64,000 nt of DNA from Mycobacterium interjectum (GTDB lineage Bacteria > Actinomycetota > Actinomycetes > Mycobacteriales > Mycobacteriaceae), in the NCBI GenBank assembly GCA_002102225.1, contig LQPB01000058.1, forward strand, positions 1 through 64,000, in the 5' to 3' direction. The translations under genes were made by a program, and so were the position numbers. Position 1 is the stretch's first letter. Every line of letters begins with the position of its first letter. The notes beneath the pieces were generated by a model. That model ran no database searches. It was not told the DNA's origin and saw only the letters and a program-made list of their open reading frames with translations. Positions 51,797 through 59,283 of this stretch are shown in pieces.

Positions 51797-52477
51797 ATGA
51801 ACCCGTTCAATGACCGGATCGAAGCCGCGGTGCGCACCGCGGTGGCGTCCGCGGCCATCGCCGCGGCGTGCCTCCTCGCGGGACAGAGCCCGGCGGCGAG
51901 CGCCACCGACGGCGTCTACGGCGACCCGGGGGCGGCAGCCAAGTACTGGCAGGCGCAGTCTCTCGAGGACAACTGCGGTCTGGTGGCCGTGGCCGACGTC
52001 GTCGGCGAGGTCACCGGCGAGTCGCCGTCCGAGCGCCAGATGATCAAGCTGGCCCAGAACACCCCGTCGGGGACCAACCCCGGCCCCATCTACGCCCCCC
52101 GCGGCGATCCGAGCCACACCAACGGCAATGGCGGCATCGAGATGGCGGACGAGGTCGTCCTGCTCAAGCACTTCGGCATCAAATCGGCCATGTTCTGGGA
52201 CAAGCAACCCGACGATCGGACCGGACTGCCCGCGCTGGAGCACTACCTCAGTGACAACCGCAAGATCATCGCCTACGTGAACTACGCGTTCATCTGGCGC
52301 ACCAACGATCAACGCAAAGAGGCCGATCACTTCGTGGTCGTCACCGGGATCGACACCAACAAGCAAATCGTTCACCTCAACGACCCCGCCGCCGAATCCG
52401 CCGACGAGCAAGTTCCGATCCCCGCCTTCACCGACGCCTGGCGCACCGGGGAGGACTCGGTCGTCGTGACGTCCTAA
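51797..52477 (+). CDS. Secreted C39-like cysteine peptidase-fold protein
   Basis: 226 aa with a signal peptide (VASAAIAAACLLAGQSPAASA). The mature part has the peptidase-C39-like order: Cys in SLEDNCGLVAVADVV, His in EADHFVVVTGID, and Asp/Asn in HLNDPA. Papain-like hydrolase activity or substrate binding is plausible. It is a lone gene between two exported proteins. ATG 51797 is chosen because the signal peptide starts there. Confidence 0.8.
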   Translation: MNPFNDRIEAAVRTAVASAAIAAACLLAGQSPAASATDGVYGDPGAAAKYWQAQSLEDNCGLVAVADVVGEVTGESPSERQMIKLAQNTPSGTNPGPIYAPRGDPSHTNGNGGIEMADEVVLLKHFGIKSAMFWDKQPDDRTGLPALEHYLSDNRKIIAYVNYAFIWRTNDQRKEADHFVVVTGIDTNKQIVHLNDPAAESADEQVPIPAFTDAWRTGEDSVVVTS

Positions 52478-52531
52478 TCGTCCCGCCCCGAGTTTCGATA
52501 CTTTTAATATGCGTTTATTCGTGAACGCTCA

Positions 52532-52537
52532 TATACT
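52532..52537 (+). promoter_or_regulatory. -10 element of the DUF732 gene
   Basis: TATACT, a near-consensus sigma-A -10, lies 41 bp before the ATG at 52579, in an AT-rich stretch (52498-52535). A ribosome site (GAAGGGG) precedes the ATG. No clear -35 is seen. Confidence 0.6.
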
Positions 52538-52578
52538 GGCGACACACTCGACGCGGATAACAAAAGAAGGGGTACGAA

Positions 52579-52902
52579 ATGGTTGCACCTCGCTGGTTGG
52601 CAAAACTCACTATCCCGGTGATGGTCGGCGCCGCGCTGGCCGTAAGCACCGCCATTGCATCTGCCGACTCCACCGACGACGCATACTTGGCGAAACTGAA
52701 AAACCTGGGATTCAGTTGGCCCTCCGCGAGCGACTCCGACATGATCGCGATGGGGCACGCGGTCTGCGCCGACCGGATGGCCGGCAAGACGCCGGATGCG
52801 ATCGCCGCCGACTTGCACTCCAGCATCAGCGCGAAGGGCTTCTCGTTCGCGGACATGACCGGCTGGGTCAGCGCCGCGGAGTCGACCTACTGCCCGGGCT
52901 GA
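52579..52902 (+). CDS. DUF732-type small exported protein
   Basis: 107 aa. Signal peptide (LTIPVMVGAALAVSTAIASA), then the DUF732 domain: DDAYLAKLKNLGFSWPSASDSDMIAMGHAVCADRMAGKTPDAIAADL, ending with a second Cys (STYCPG). The two cysteines probably pair. The family is abundant in mycobacterial secretomes with unknown role. This one has its own strong promoter. A different DUF732 gene closes the mce operon (18750-19115). Confidence 0.85.
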   Translation: MVAPRWLAKLTIPVMVGAALAVSTAIASADSTDDAYLAKLKNLGFSWPSASDSDMIAMGHAVCADRMAGKTPDAIAADLHSSISAKGFSFADMTGWVSAAESTYCPG

Positions 52903-52988
52903 TCGCTTCCCGGCTCCACAGCCGACTGCCGTAACCGCATACCCTTTCCCCTGACGATGGGTGCACGGTCTCTCGCGGGAGAAGGGTT

Positions 52989-53813
52989 GTGGAGGAACGA
53001 CTGCGGGTCGAAAGTTTGCGCCGGTATCCGGTGAAGTCGATGCTCGGCGAGAGCGTGGACAGCCTGTTCGTCGACGAGGGCGGGGCCGAGGGCGACCGGC
53101 GGCTGGCCCTGATCGACACCGAGACCGGGCACGTGGCCAGCGCCAAACAGGCACGACTTTGGCGCGGGCTGCTGAAGTGCACCGCCAACGCGAACGCCGG
53201 ACGGGTGAGCATTCAACTACCGGACGGGACGAACCTCGCCTCCGACGACCCCGGCGTCGACGACACGCTGTCGCAGCTGCTGGGCAGGACCGTCCGGCTG
53301 GTCAGGCAGCGACCGGCCGGCGCGACGCTGGAACGCCCCGATCCCGAGAAGCTACTGGAGCTCGGGTTGGACGCGTCCGACGCCGAGGTCGGGGGCCGCA
53401 TCCTCGAGATCGCTCAGGCGACCCCGGGCGACTCGTTCACCGACGAGGCCCCGCTGCACGCGATCACCACGGCCACCCTCGACCACATCGGCGTCGAGGC
53501 GCTGCGCTACCGGCCGAACCTGGTGATCGCGACGCCACCGGGCTACCCGCCCTATGGCGAAACCGACTGGATCGGAAGGGAACTCGTGGTAGGGCAGGCG
53601 CGACTGCGCGCCCTGACGTCCACATCCCGGTGCGTGGTGCCCACGCTGGAGCACGGGCCGTTGCCCCGGGCCCCGCAGGCGCTGCGCACACCCGCGGCCG
53701 AGAATCGTTGGAACACCGGCGGTCACGGACCGCAACCCTGCGCGGGCGCGTACCTCGAAGTGCTTTCGGCGGGCGTCATCCACGTCGGCGACCCCGTCGC
53801 CCTTGCGCCATAG
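52989..53813 (+). CDS. MOSC-domain protein
   Basis: 274 aa from GTG 52989. It begins with the MOSC N-terminal barrel (RVESLRRYPVKSMLGESVDSLFVDEGG, GDRRLAL), followed by the MOSC core with Cys in TSRCVVPT. The Cys is the position that carries a sulfur or molybdenum ligand in related MOSC enzymes. It may act in molybdenum-cofactor sulfuration or reduction of N-hydroxylated compounds. It is convergent with the P450 operon, 6 bp apart. Confidence 0.85.
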   Translation: MEERLRVESLRRYPVKSMLGESVDSLFVDEGGAEGDRRLALIDTETGHVASAKQARLWRGLLKCTANANAGRVSIQLPDGTNLASDDPGVDDTLSQLLGRTVRLVRQRPAGATLERPDPEKLLELGLDASDAEVGGRILEIAQATPGDSFTDEAPLHAITTATLDHIGVEALRYRPNLVIATPPGYPPYGETDWIGRELVVGQARLRALTSTSRCVVPTLEHGPLPRAPQALRTPAAENRWNTGGHGPQPCAGAYLEVLSAGVIHVGDPVALAP

Positions 53814-53819
53814 CGGCTT

Positions 53820-55085
53820 TCAGTCGGCGATCGCGGCGAAGTCCACCCACAGGTGTCGCGGCCCGCGAAACACCTGGTTGTGCCGATACGGCGGCGGGTC
53901 GACGACCAGCTTTGGAGCTTCGACACGGCGCAGGAACACCTCCAGCGCCAGGTTGACCTCCAGGCGCGCCAGCGGGCCGCCCATGCAGGTGTGAATGCCG
54001 CTGCCCCAACCGAAATGCTCGTTGTCCTCGCGCAGCGGATCGAAGCGGTCCGGGTTGTCGAACCGTCGCGGATCCCGATTCGCCGCCGCGTAGATGAGGT
54101 GCACCGCCGACCCGGCCGGGATCAGCGTCCCACCGATCTCGATGTCCGCGGTGGCGCTGCGGCTGGGGAAGAACTGCACCGCCGACTGCAGCCGCTGCAC
54201 CTCCTCGATGGCGCGCGGGATCAGTTCCGGGCGCTGCCCCAGCAGATCCCAGGAGCCGGGGTTGCGCAGCAGCGTCATCACGCAATTGGTGATGGTGTTC
54301 ACGGTGGAGTCGTGGCCGGCGACCAACAGCAGCATGGCGTTGGACGTCGTCTCCTGCACCGACATCGGGCCGTCGGGCCCGTCGTCGTGCAGCAGTTTGG
54401 ACAGCAGGCCGTCGCCGGGCGTTTGCGCGTACTTCCGCACCAGGCCGCCCAGGTAGTCCTGCAATGCGGCGGTGCTGGCGCGGCCCTTCTCGGCCAGGGC
54501 CCGGCCCTCTTCGCTGGCGCCCTCCGGGCCGAGGTCGCTGCCCATCATGAAGTCGAAGATCCAGCCGTGAAACATCGGCTCGTCTTCGACCGGCACGCCG
54601 AGGATCTTGCAGATGACCGCGACCGGTATCGGGTAGGCGAAGTCCTCCACCACGTCCAGGCGGTTCTTGCCGCCGGCCCGCACCCGGTCCAGCATCTCGT
54701 CGGCGAGCCGGACGACGAACGGCTCCATCCCGGGGATCAGGCCGGGGGAGTGCGGCGGGCCGAAATGACGCATGACCTGGCGGCGGGCCCGGTCGTGATC
54801 GGGTGGGTCGGAAACGATGATGCTGGGCGAACGGCCGTAGGCCTCCATGTGTTCGCTTCCGGCAGCGGGCTTTTCGCCGCCAAGCCCCGCCGGGCTGCGG
54901 CGGGTGTCGGAGCTGATCCGCGGGTCGTGCGCCAACGCGAGCAGCTCGCGGTACCCGGTGACGACGTAGGTGTTGGCGGAGACCTTGGCCACCGGCGTCT
55001 CGCGTAGCTCCCGGAAGAAGGGGTAGGGATTGGGGCGGTTTTCGAATTTCATCGCCTCGGCCCAGGCGGTTTCGGCGTCCATCAT
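53820..55085 (-). CDS. Cytochrome P450 of the ferredoxin-reductase-P450 operon
   Basis: 421 aa from ATG 55085. The I-helix is AGHDSTV, ExxR is in EEVQRL, and the heme loop FGWGSGIHTCMGG contains Cys367. It is the last gene of a three-gene set in which ferredoxin and reductase come first and all junctions overlap by 4 bp. It can therefore receive NAD(P)H electrons within one unit. The substrate is unknown. Confidence 0.92.
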   Translation of the reverse strand: MMDAETAWAEAMKFENRPNPYPFFRELRETPVAKVSANTYVVTGYRELLALAHDPRISSDTRRSPAGLGGEKPAAGSEHMEAYGRSPSIIVSDPPDHDRARRQVMRHFGPPHSPGLIPGMEPFVVRLADEMLDRVRAGGKNRLDVVEDFAYPIPVAVICKILGVPVEDEPMFHGWIFDFMMGSDLGPEGASEEGRALAEKGRASTAALQDYLGGLVRKYAQTPGDGLLSKLLHDDGPDGPMSVQETTSNAMLLLVAGHDSTVNTITNCVMTLLRNPGSWDLLGQRPELIPRAIEEVQRLQSAVQFFPSRSATADIEIGGTLIPAGSAVHLIYAAANRDPRRFDNPDRFDPLREDNEHFGWGSGIHTCMGGPLARLEVNLALEVFLRRVEAPKLVVDPPPYRHNQVFRGPRHLWVDFAAIAD

Positions 55086-56485
55086 CGGCTCCTGGGCCGG
55101 AATTCCGCACCGCGGGAGGTGGGATCGTGTCCGGTCAGCACCACGTCGGGGATGCCGGTCGGTTCGCGGGGGTCGGGGAACCGGGCCGGCATCGGCTCGA
55201 AGATCACGGGGCGGTCGTAGCCGGGCGGGGGCGGCGGGAACGGCGCGGACCGCTCGATCAGCGACGCGTAGTACGGCAGCCACTTGCCGTGGTTGAACGT
55301 CACCGCGCCGACGATGCGGCCGCGGTACCCGTAGGTCGCCGCGAACCGGCGTTGCGCGGGCGAGCCCTGCGTGAACACGATCTCGTCGCCGAACGAGCAC
55401 ACCCCCACGCTCTTGATGTTGACGCCGAACTGGCCGGACCAGAACGACGGCAACGGCAAATGCGGCCGCCGTCCCAGCTCCAGGCTGATCATGTTGTTGG
55501 CCGCCACCTCGGCGCCGAAAACGGCGTTGTCCCAATGCTCTTGGGACATGAACTGGTACTCGTAGAGGACGTGCGGAGCGCGGGCCACGTCGCCGGCGAC
55601 GAAGATGTTGTCGGTCACCACACCGTTGATGTCGAACGCGCGGCACCCGGCGTCGCACGCCACCCCCCAGAACCCGCTCGCCAGCTGCGCGCCGTCGAGC
55701 CATTCGACGTTGCGGATCGAACCCAGGCAAGCCACCACGACGTCGGCGTCGAGCACCGTGCCGTCGGAGAGCCGGGCCCGGCGGACGTGGCCCTCGGCGT
55801 CCCCGTCGAGGGCTTCCACCGCCACGCCGGTGCGCAGGTCCACCCCGGCGTCGATCTGCATCTGGGCGGCGATGTCGCCGATCACGCCGCCGAGCGCGCC
55901 GGTCAGGGGCGCCTTGCCGCGTTCGGCCACGGTCACCGGAAGGTCGAGATCGCGGCACACCGAGGCGATTTCGGAGCCGACGAACCCGGACCCGACGATG
56001 AGCACACGGCGAGGTCGCTCCCGCAGCGCGGCGGCCAGCCGCGCGGCGTCGTCGCACGTGCGCACCGTGAACAGCCCGTGCAGCGCCGCCTCGTCCGCGT
56101 TGAACCACGGGCGCGCCCTGGTCCCGGTGGCGATCAGCAGGCGGTCGTAATCCACCTTCTCGCCGTTGGCGAGCAGCACCTGGCGATTCGACCGGTCCAG
56201 GCCCACCGCCGCCACGCCCAGCCGCCAGTCGGCGTCGACGGGACGCAGGCGCGGGAGCTTGGTGTGATCGGCGGGCACCCAGCCCTTGAGGACCTGCTTG
56301 GACAGCGGCGGCCGGTCGTAGGGTTCGTGCGGCTCGTCCCCGATGATGGTGAGGGGCCCACGAAAGCCTCTCTCCCGCAATGTCTCCGCCGCCCGCAGGC
56401 CGGCCAGCGACGCCCCCACGATGACGATGCGGCCCTCGGCCTTGAACGCGTCGACGAGCCGGCCGACGAGCGAAGCAGCCGTCAT
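55082..56485 (-). CDS. NAD(P)H-ferredoxin reductase, FAD-dependent
   Basis: 467 aa. Two nucleotide folds are visible, IVIVGASLAGLRAAETLRERG (FAD) and VLIVGSGFVGSEIASVCRDLDL (NADH), with DRPPLSKQVLKG as the third signature. It matches the putidaredoxin/rhodocoxin reductase group that feeds P450 ferredoxins. The start overlaps the ferredoxin stop, and the stop overlaps the P450 ATG. It may also serve the P450 cluster at 5462-7343, which has no reductase. Confidence 0.9.
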   Translation of the reverse strand: MTAASLVGRLVDAFKAEGRIVIVGASLAGLRAAETLRERGFRGPLTIIGDEPHEPYDRPPLSKQVLKGWVPADHTKLPRLRPVDADWRLGVAAVGLDRSNRQVLLANGEKVDYDRLLIATGTRARPWFNADEAALHGLFTVRTCDDAARLAAALRERPRRVLIVGSGFVGSEIASVCRDLDLPVTVAERGKAPLTGALGGVIGDIAAQMQIDAGVDLRTGVAVEALDGDAEGHVRRARLSDGTVLDADVVVACLGSIRNVEWLDGAQLASGFWGVACDAGCRAFDINGVVTDNIFVAGDVARAPHVLYEYQFMSQEHWDNAVFGAEVAANNMISLELGRRPHLPLPSFWSGQFGVNIKSVGVCSFGDEIVFTQGSPAQRRFAATYGYRGRIVGAVTFNHGKWLPYYASLIERSAPFPPPPPGYDRPVIFEPMPARFPDPREPTGIPDVVLTGHDPTSRGAEFRPRSR

Positions 56486-56697
56486 CGGGTGTCTCGGTCG
56501 ACCGGCGGATCGAGCTCCAGGATGATGGCTTGCACGGGGCAGGACGCCGCCGCGCGCAGGACGCGCTGGCGCTGCGAGTCGTCGGGGTTGGGGTCGTAGG
56601 CCAGGGCCTCCTCGCCGACCATCTGGAGCACCTCGGGCGCGAGCGGCACGCATTGGGCATAGCCCTGGCACTTGTTGAGATCGACCATCAACCGCAT
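56482..56697 (-). CDS. [3Fe-4S] ferredoxin of the P450 operon
   Basis: 71 aa. Cys10, Cys16 and Cys53-Pro54 are the cluster ligands; Tyr13 occupies the variable fourth position. The family is the same as that of the ferredoxin at 7149-7343. It is the first gene of the P450 operon and overlaps the reductase by 4 bp. Confidence 0.9.
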   Translation of the reverse strand: MRLMVDLNKCQGYAQCVPLAPEVLQMVGEEALAYDPNPDDSQRQRVLRAAASCPVQAIILELDPPVDRDTR

Positions 56698-56822
56698 GTC
56701 CCGAGCCTTCCGCCCGTGGGCTTACCTGACCCCCACGCGCGCAGATTACTTGGCCGGGCCGGGCCGCGACAGCCATCGCCGGAATTCGCCGGGCGGGCGG
56801 AGGTGTCGGGCGCCCGGAGAGT

Positions 56823-57068
56823 TCAGCCCACCCCCACGATTTTCATCACGAGCAGCACCGCGACCGCGATGAACACCACGGCGAAGATGCACACCCCGGC
56901 GACCGTCAGCACGGCGCTGGGCGTCATCCGCCGCGTATCGGGGGGCTGACGCTCGGCCACACCGGCGGTTTGCGGGGCCGCCGGCGGGGTGGTCCCCGAC
57001 GCGACGCCCCCGCCCGGCTCGAGGCCGGGCGTCTGCGTGGGATCGGGGTCGGGGGGTTGCGCGGTCAT
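56823..57068 (-). CDS. Small membrane protein, DUF6480-like
   Basis: 81 aa from ATG 57068. The N-terminal half is Pro/Gly-rich (PPDPDPTQTPGLEPGGGVASGTTPPA), and the C-terminal half is one hydrophobic helix (MTPSAVLTVAGVCIFAVVFIAVAVLLVMKIVGVG). The layout matches the DUF6480 proteins. Function unknown. It precedes the ferredoxin on the same strand by 126 bp, so a link with the P450 operon is possible but not shown. Confidence 0.7.
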   Translation of the reverse strand: MTAQPPDPDPTQTPGLEPGGGVASGTTPPAAPQTAGVAERQPPDTRRMTPSAVLTVAGVCIFAVVFIAVAVLLVMKIVGVG

Positions 57069-57151
57069 GGGTCCTGTGGCGATACCCGCCCCCGCAGCGG
57101 CCAAACCGAGCGCGCGGGGGATCTACCTCGCGACGGTGGCGCGCGCCGCGC

Positions 57152-57700
57152 TCATCGCCACTTGATGCCGCACCCGATCGACGGCCGCTGATCGGGGTTG
57201 ACCGGCTGCCCGGCGAGCACGGCGTCGACGGCCGCGCGGACGTCGGCCGCCGTCACCGGCTTGTCGTTGCCCGGGCGGGAGTCGTCGAGCTGGCCGCGGT
57301 AGACCAGCCGCCGGTCGCCGTCGAAGACGAACGTGTCCGGCGTGCACGCCGCGGAGAAGGCGCGGGCGACGTCCTGGCTCTCGTCGTACAGGTACGGGAA
57401 CGTCCAGCCGTGACCGCGGGCCTCGGCGACCATCTGCTCGGGCCCGTCCTGCGGGTAGGTCACGACGTCGTTGCTGGAGATGCCGACCATCGCGACGCCC
57501 TTGTCCGCGAGGTCGCGGCCCAGCGCGGCGAGCCCGGCGGCCACGTGCTTGACGTAGGGGCAGTGGTTGCAGATGAACGTGACGACGAGCGCCGGGCCCG
57601 TGAGGTCGTCGAGGCTGACCGTCGCCCCGGTGGCCGGGTCGGGCAGCGAGAACGACGGCGCCGGGGTGCCGAGGGCGAGCATGGTGGACTCGATGGCCAT
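57152..57700 (-). CDS. Thioredoxin-fold (redoxin/AhpC-TSA-like) protein
   Basis: 182 aa. FICNHCPYVKH contains the CxxC active site (CNHC), followed by LAALGRDLADKGVAMVGISSND. The protein resembles the peroxiredoxin-like thioredoxins that reduce or deliver disulfides in the cytoplasm. No signal peptide. The -10 TAGTCT lies 7 nt before the ATG, a leaderless geometry. Confidence 0.82.
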   Translation of the reverse strand: MAIESTMLALGTPAPSFSLPDPATGATVSLDDLTGPALVVTFICNHCPYVKHVAAGLAALGRDLADKGVAMVGISSNDVVTYPQDGPEQMVAEARGHGWTFPYLYDESQDVARAFSAACTPDTFVFDGDRRLVYRGQLDDSRPGNDKPVTAADVRAAVDAVLAGQPVNPDQRPSIGCGIKWR

Positions 57701-57707
57701 ACCGGCC

Positions 57708-57713
57708 AGACTA
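57708..57713 (-). promoter_or_regulatory. Likely leaderless -10 hexamer
   Basis: On the minus strand TAGTCT is followed by 7 nt (GGCCGGT) and the ATG at 57700. No ribosome site is seen. Confidence 0.45.
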
Positions 57714-57721
57714 GCCCCGCG

Positions 57722-58372
57722 CTACAGCTTGGAGCCAAGCCCCGCAACAAGATTGATCGTGACGGCCAGCACCACCGCGCCGAGGAGGTAGGACAGCAGC
57801 GCCTGACGCAACACCGTCGCCCTGATCGAGGTCAGGTCGATCTCGGTGTCCGACACCTGATAGGTCATCCCGACGGTGAAGGCCACATAGGCGAAGTCCC
57901 GGAACCGGGGCGGCTCGGGGTCGTGAAAGTTGATCCCGCCCGGTTCGTCGACGTAGTAGAGCCGCGCGTAGTGCACGGTGAACAGCGTGTGCACCGAAAA
58001 CCAGGACGCCGCGACGGCCGCGATTCCCAGCAGCGCGGCCAGCACGGCTTTGGGGCCGGAGTGCGACCCCGCCGCCACCACGTAGCCGACGCCGGCGAGG
58101 CTCGCGACGCTCGCCGACACGATGACCGCGTCGGCGATCCAGCGGGTCGGGTCCTCGCGGGTCACGTAGGCGCGGGTTCGGTCGGCGTCCATTCCGGCGA
58201 GCAGCAGCCAGGTCCATCCGACATAGACGCCGGCGGTGACGACCCAGCCGATCAGGGCGAACCGCCAGCCGATCGTGTTGCCGACCGTGACGGCGACGGC
58301 AACGCCGAGCGCCGCGGCTATCAGGATCCGGACCGCGACGGTGTCGCGGGACAACGCAACGAGGGATTTCAC
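57722..58372 (-). CDS. DUF1345 membrane protein
   Basis: 216 aa with about five hydrophobic segments. FSVHTLFTVHYARLYYVDEPGGINFHDPEPPRFRDFAYVAFTVGMTYQVSDTEI is the signature of DUF1345, a family of bacterial inner-membrane proteins of unknown function. The GTG at 58372 is the start. It sits 21 bp before the thioredoxin-like gene on the same strand. Confidence 0.82.
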   Translation of the reverse strand: MKSLVALSRDTVAVRILIAAALGVAVAVTVGNTIGWRFALIGWVVTAGVYVGWTWLLLAGMDADRTRAYVTREDPTRWIADAVIVSASVASLAGVGYVVAAGSHSGPKAVLAALLGIAAVAASWFSVHTLFTVHYARLYYVDEPGGINFHDPEPPRFRDFAYVAFTVGMTYQVSDTEIDLTSIRATVLRQALLSYLLGAVVLAVTINLVAGLGSKL

Positions 58373-58413
58373 ACGTCCGACCTAAGCATCATCGGAGGCG
58401 CGCCCGGATGAAA

Positions 58414-59085
58414 CTAGCCGTTCTGCGCCCGTGGCGATGACGGCCCGAGCTTGTTGACCGCGAACGTCGCGGCCTGGTTGACCATGCCGTTGTCGATGTA
58501 CGACATGTGGGACATGATGTTGCCGCCCGGGGAGCAGATCGGGTCGTCGGGGGCGCACTGGCTGATGGTCCGGCCGACGAGGGCCGGGCTGATCGTGGGC
58601 AGCGGCTGGCCGCCCCACAGCATGCTGGAGAATCCGCTGGTCGGCTCGCCGAACAGGGCGACGGCGGCGACGTGATCGCTCACCGGCGCGGGCAGCGTCT
58701 GGCTGGCCAGGTCAATCACCGTCGAGCCCTGCGAGTACCCGCCGAGCACCATCTTGGTGTTGGGGCAGCTGGCGGCGACGTCCTGGATGTGCGCGCTGGC
58801 GTCGTTGGCGCCGGCCGTCGCGCTGTTGTGGTAATCGTCGTTGGCCGGGTAATTGACGGCATAGGCGCTGATGGACCGACCGCCGAGCTGTGCAGTGAGC
58901 GCGTCGACGAATGCTTGCCCGACGTTGGCAAGGCCGGGTTCCTGATGGGTGCCGCGCGCGAAGACCACCGCGACGTCGGTGCAGGGGTCGGCGGACGCGG
59001 CCGGCGCGGCGAAAGGCGCGCTCAGCGCCGCCCACGCCGTCACGGCCGAAACACCAACGATGCGGGCAAGGCTGCGTGAATTCAT
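58414..59085 (-). CDS. Cutinase-family serine esterase (second)
   Basis: 223 aa from ATG 59085, with a signal peptide (AWAALSAPFAAPAASA). Cutinase core: DVAVVFARGTHQEPGLANVGQ, the nucleophile elbow GGYSQGS, a disulfide-bearing CAPDDPICSPG, and His in SHMSYIDNG. The serine triad is complete, unlike the GYSLG form of the copy at 36637. It would hydrolyse lipid esters at the surface. The two copies are diverged and not a tandem duplication. Confidence 0.9.
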   Translation of the reverse strand: MNSRSLARIVGVSAVTAWAALSAPFAAPAASADPCTDVAVVFARGTHQEPGLANVGQAFVDALTAQLGGRSISAYAVNYPANDDYHNSATAGANDASAHIQDVAASCPNTKMVLGGYSQGSTVIDLASQTLPAPVSDHVAAVALFGEPTSGFSSMLWGGQPLPTISPALVGRTISQCAPDDPICSPGGNIMSHMSYIDNGMVNQAATFAVNKLGPSSPRAQNG

Positions 59086-59196
59086 TTCCAAATGCTGACA
59101 CACCGGCGGCGGCGGCGACGCACGCGGGCCGAGCGCTCACCGCCGCGCGGCACGGAAACGTTTGGTGAATACCGAGAATTTCGGGCCGGAGTTTCC

Positions 59197-59202
59197 TAGA
59201 GT
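59197..59202 (+). promoter_or_regulatory. -10 element of the first PPE-protease gene
   Basis: TAGAGT lies in the context TTTCCTAGAGT-GGCATACCGG, which is echoed before the second gene (TTTCCTAAAGT at 60988-60998, then GCCGTACCGG). The ATG is 82 bp downstream. Confidence 0.55.
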
Positions 59203-59283
59203 CGGCATACCGGCCTGTGGCGTGAGCTGCCCGTCCCCGGTATCAGACGTCGTTTGTGGGGTAGAGGGGAAGGACACCGGGGG

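Noticed and set aside
53820..56660. A 946-codon open frame on the minus strand
   Set aside because: Only the part up to 55085 is the P450. The rest runs through the ferredoxin-reductase gene in another frame and has no similarity; high GC keeps frames open.
36637..59085. The two cutinase genes as a recent duplication
   Set aside because: They differ in the nucleophile elbow (GYSLG versus GYSQG), length and most of the sequence, and lie over 20 kb apart.
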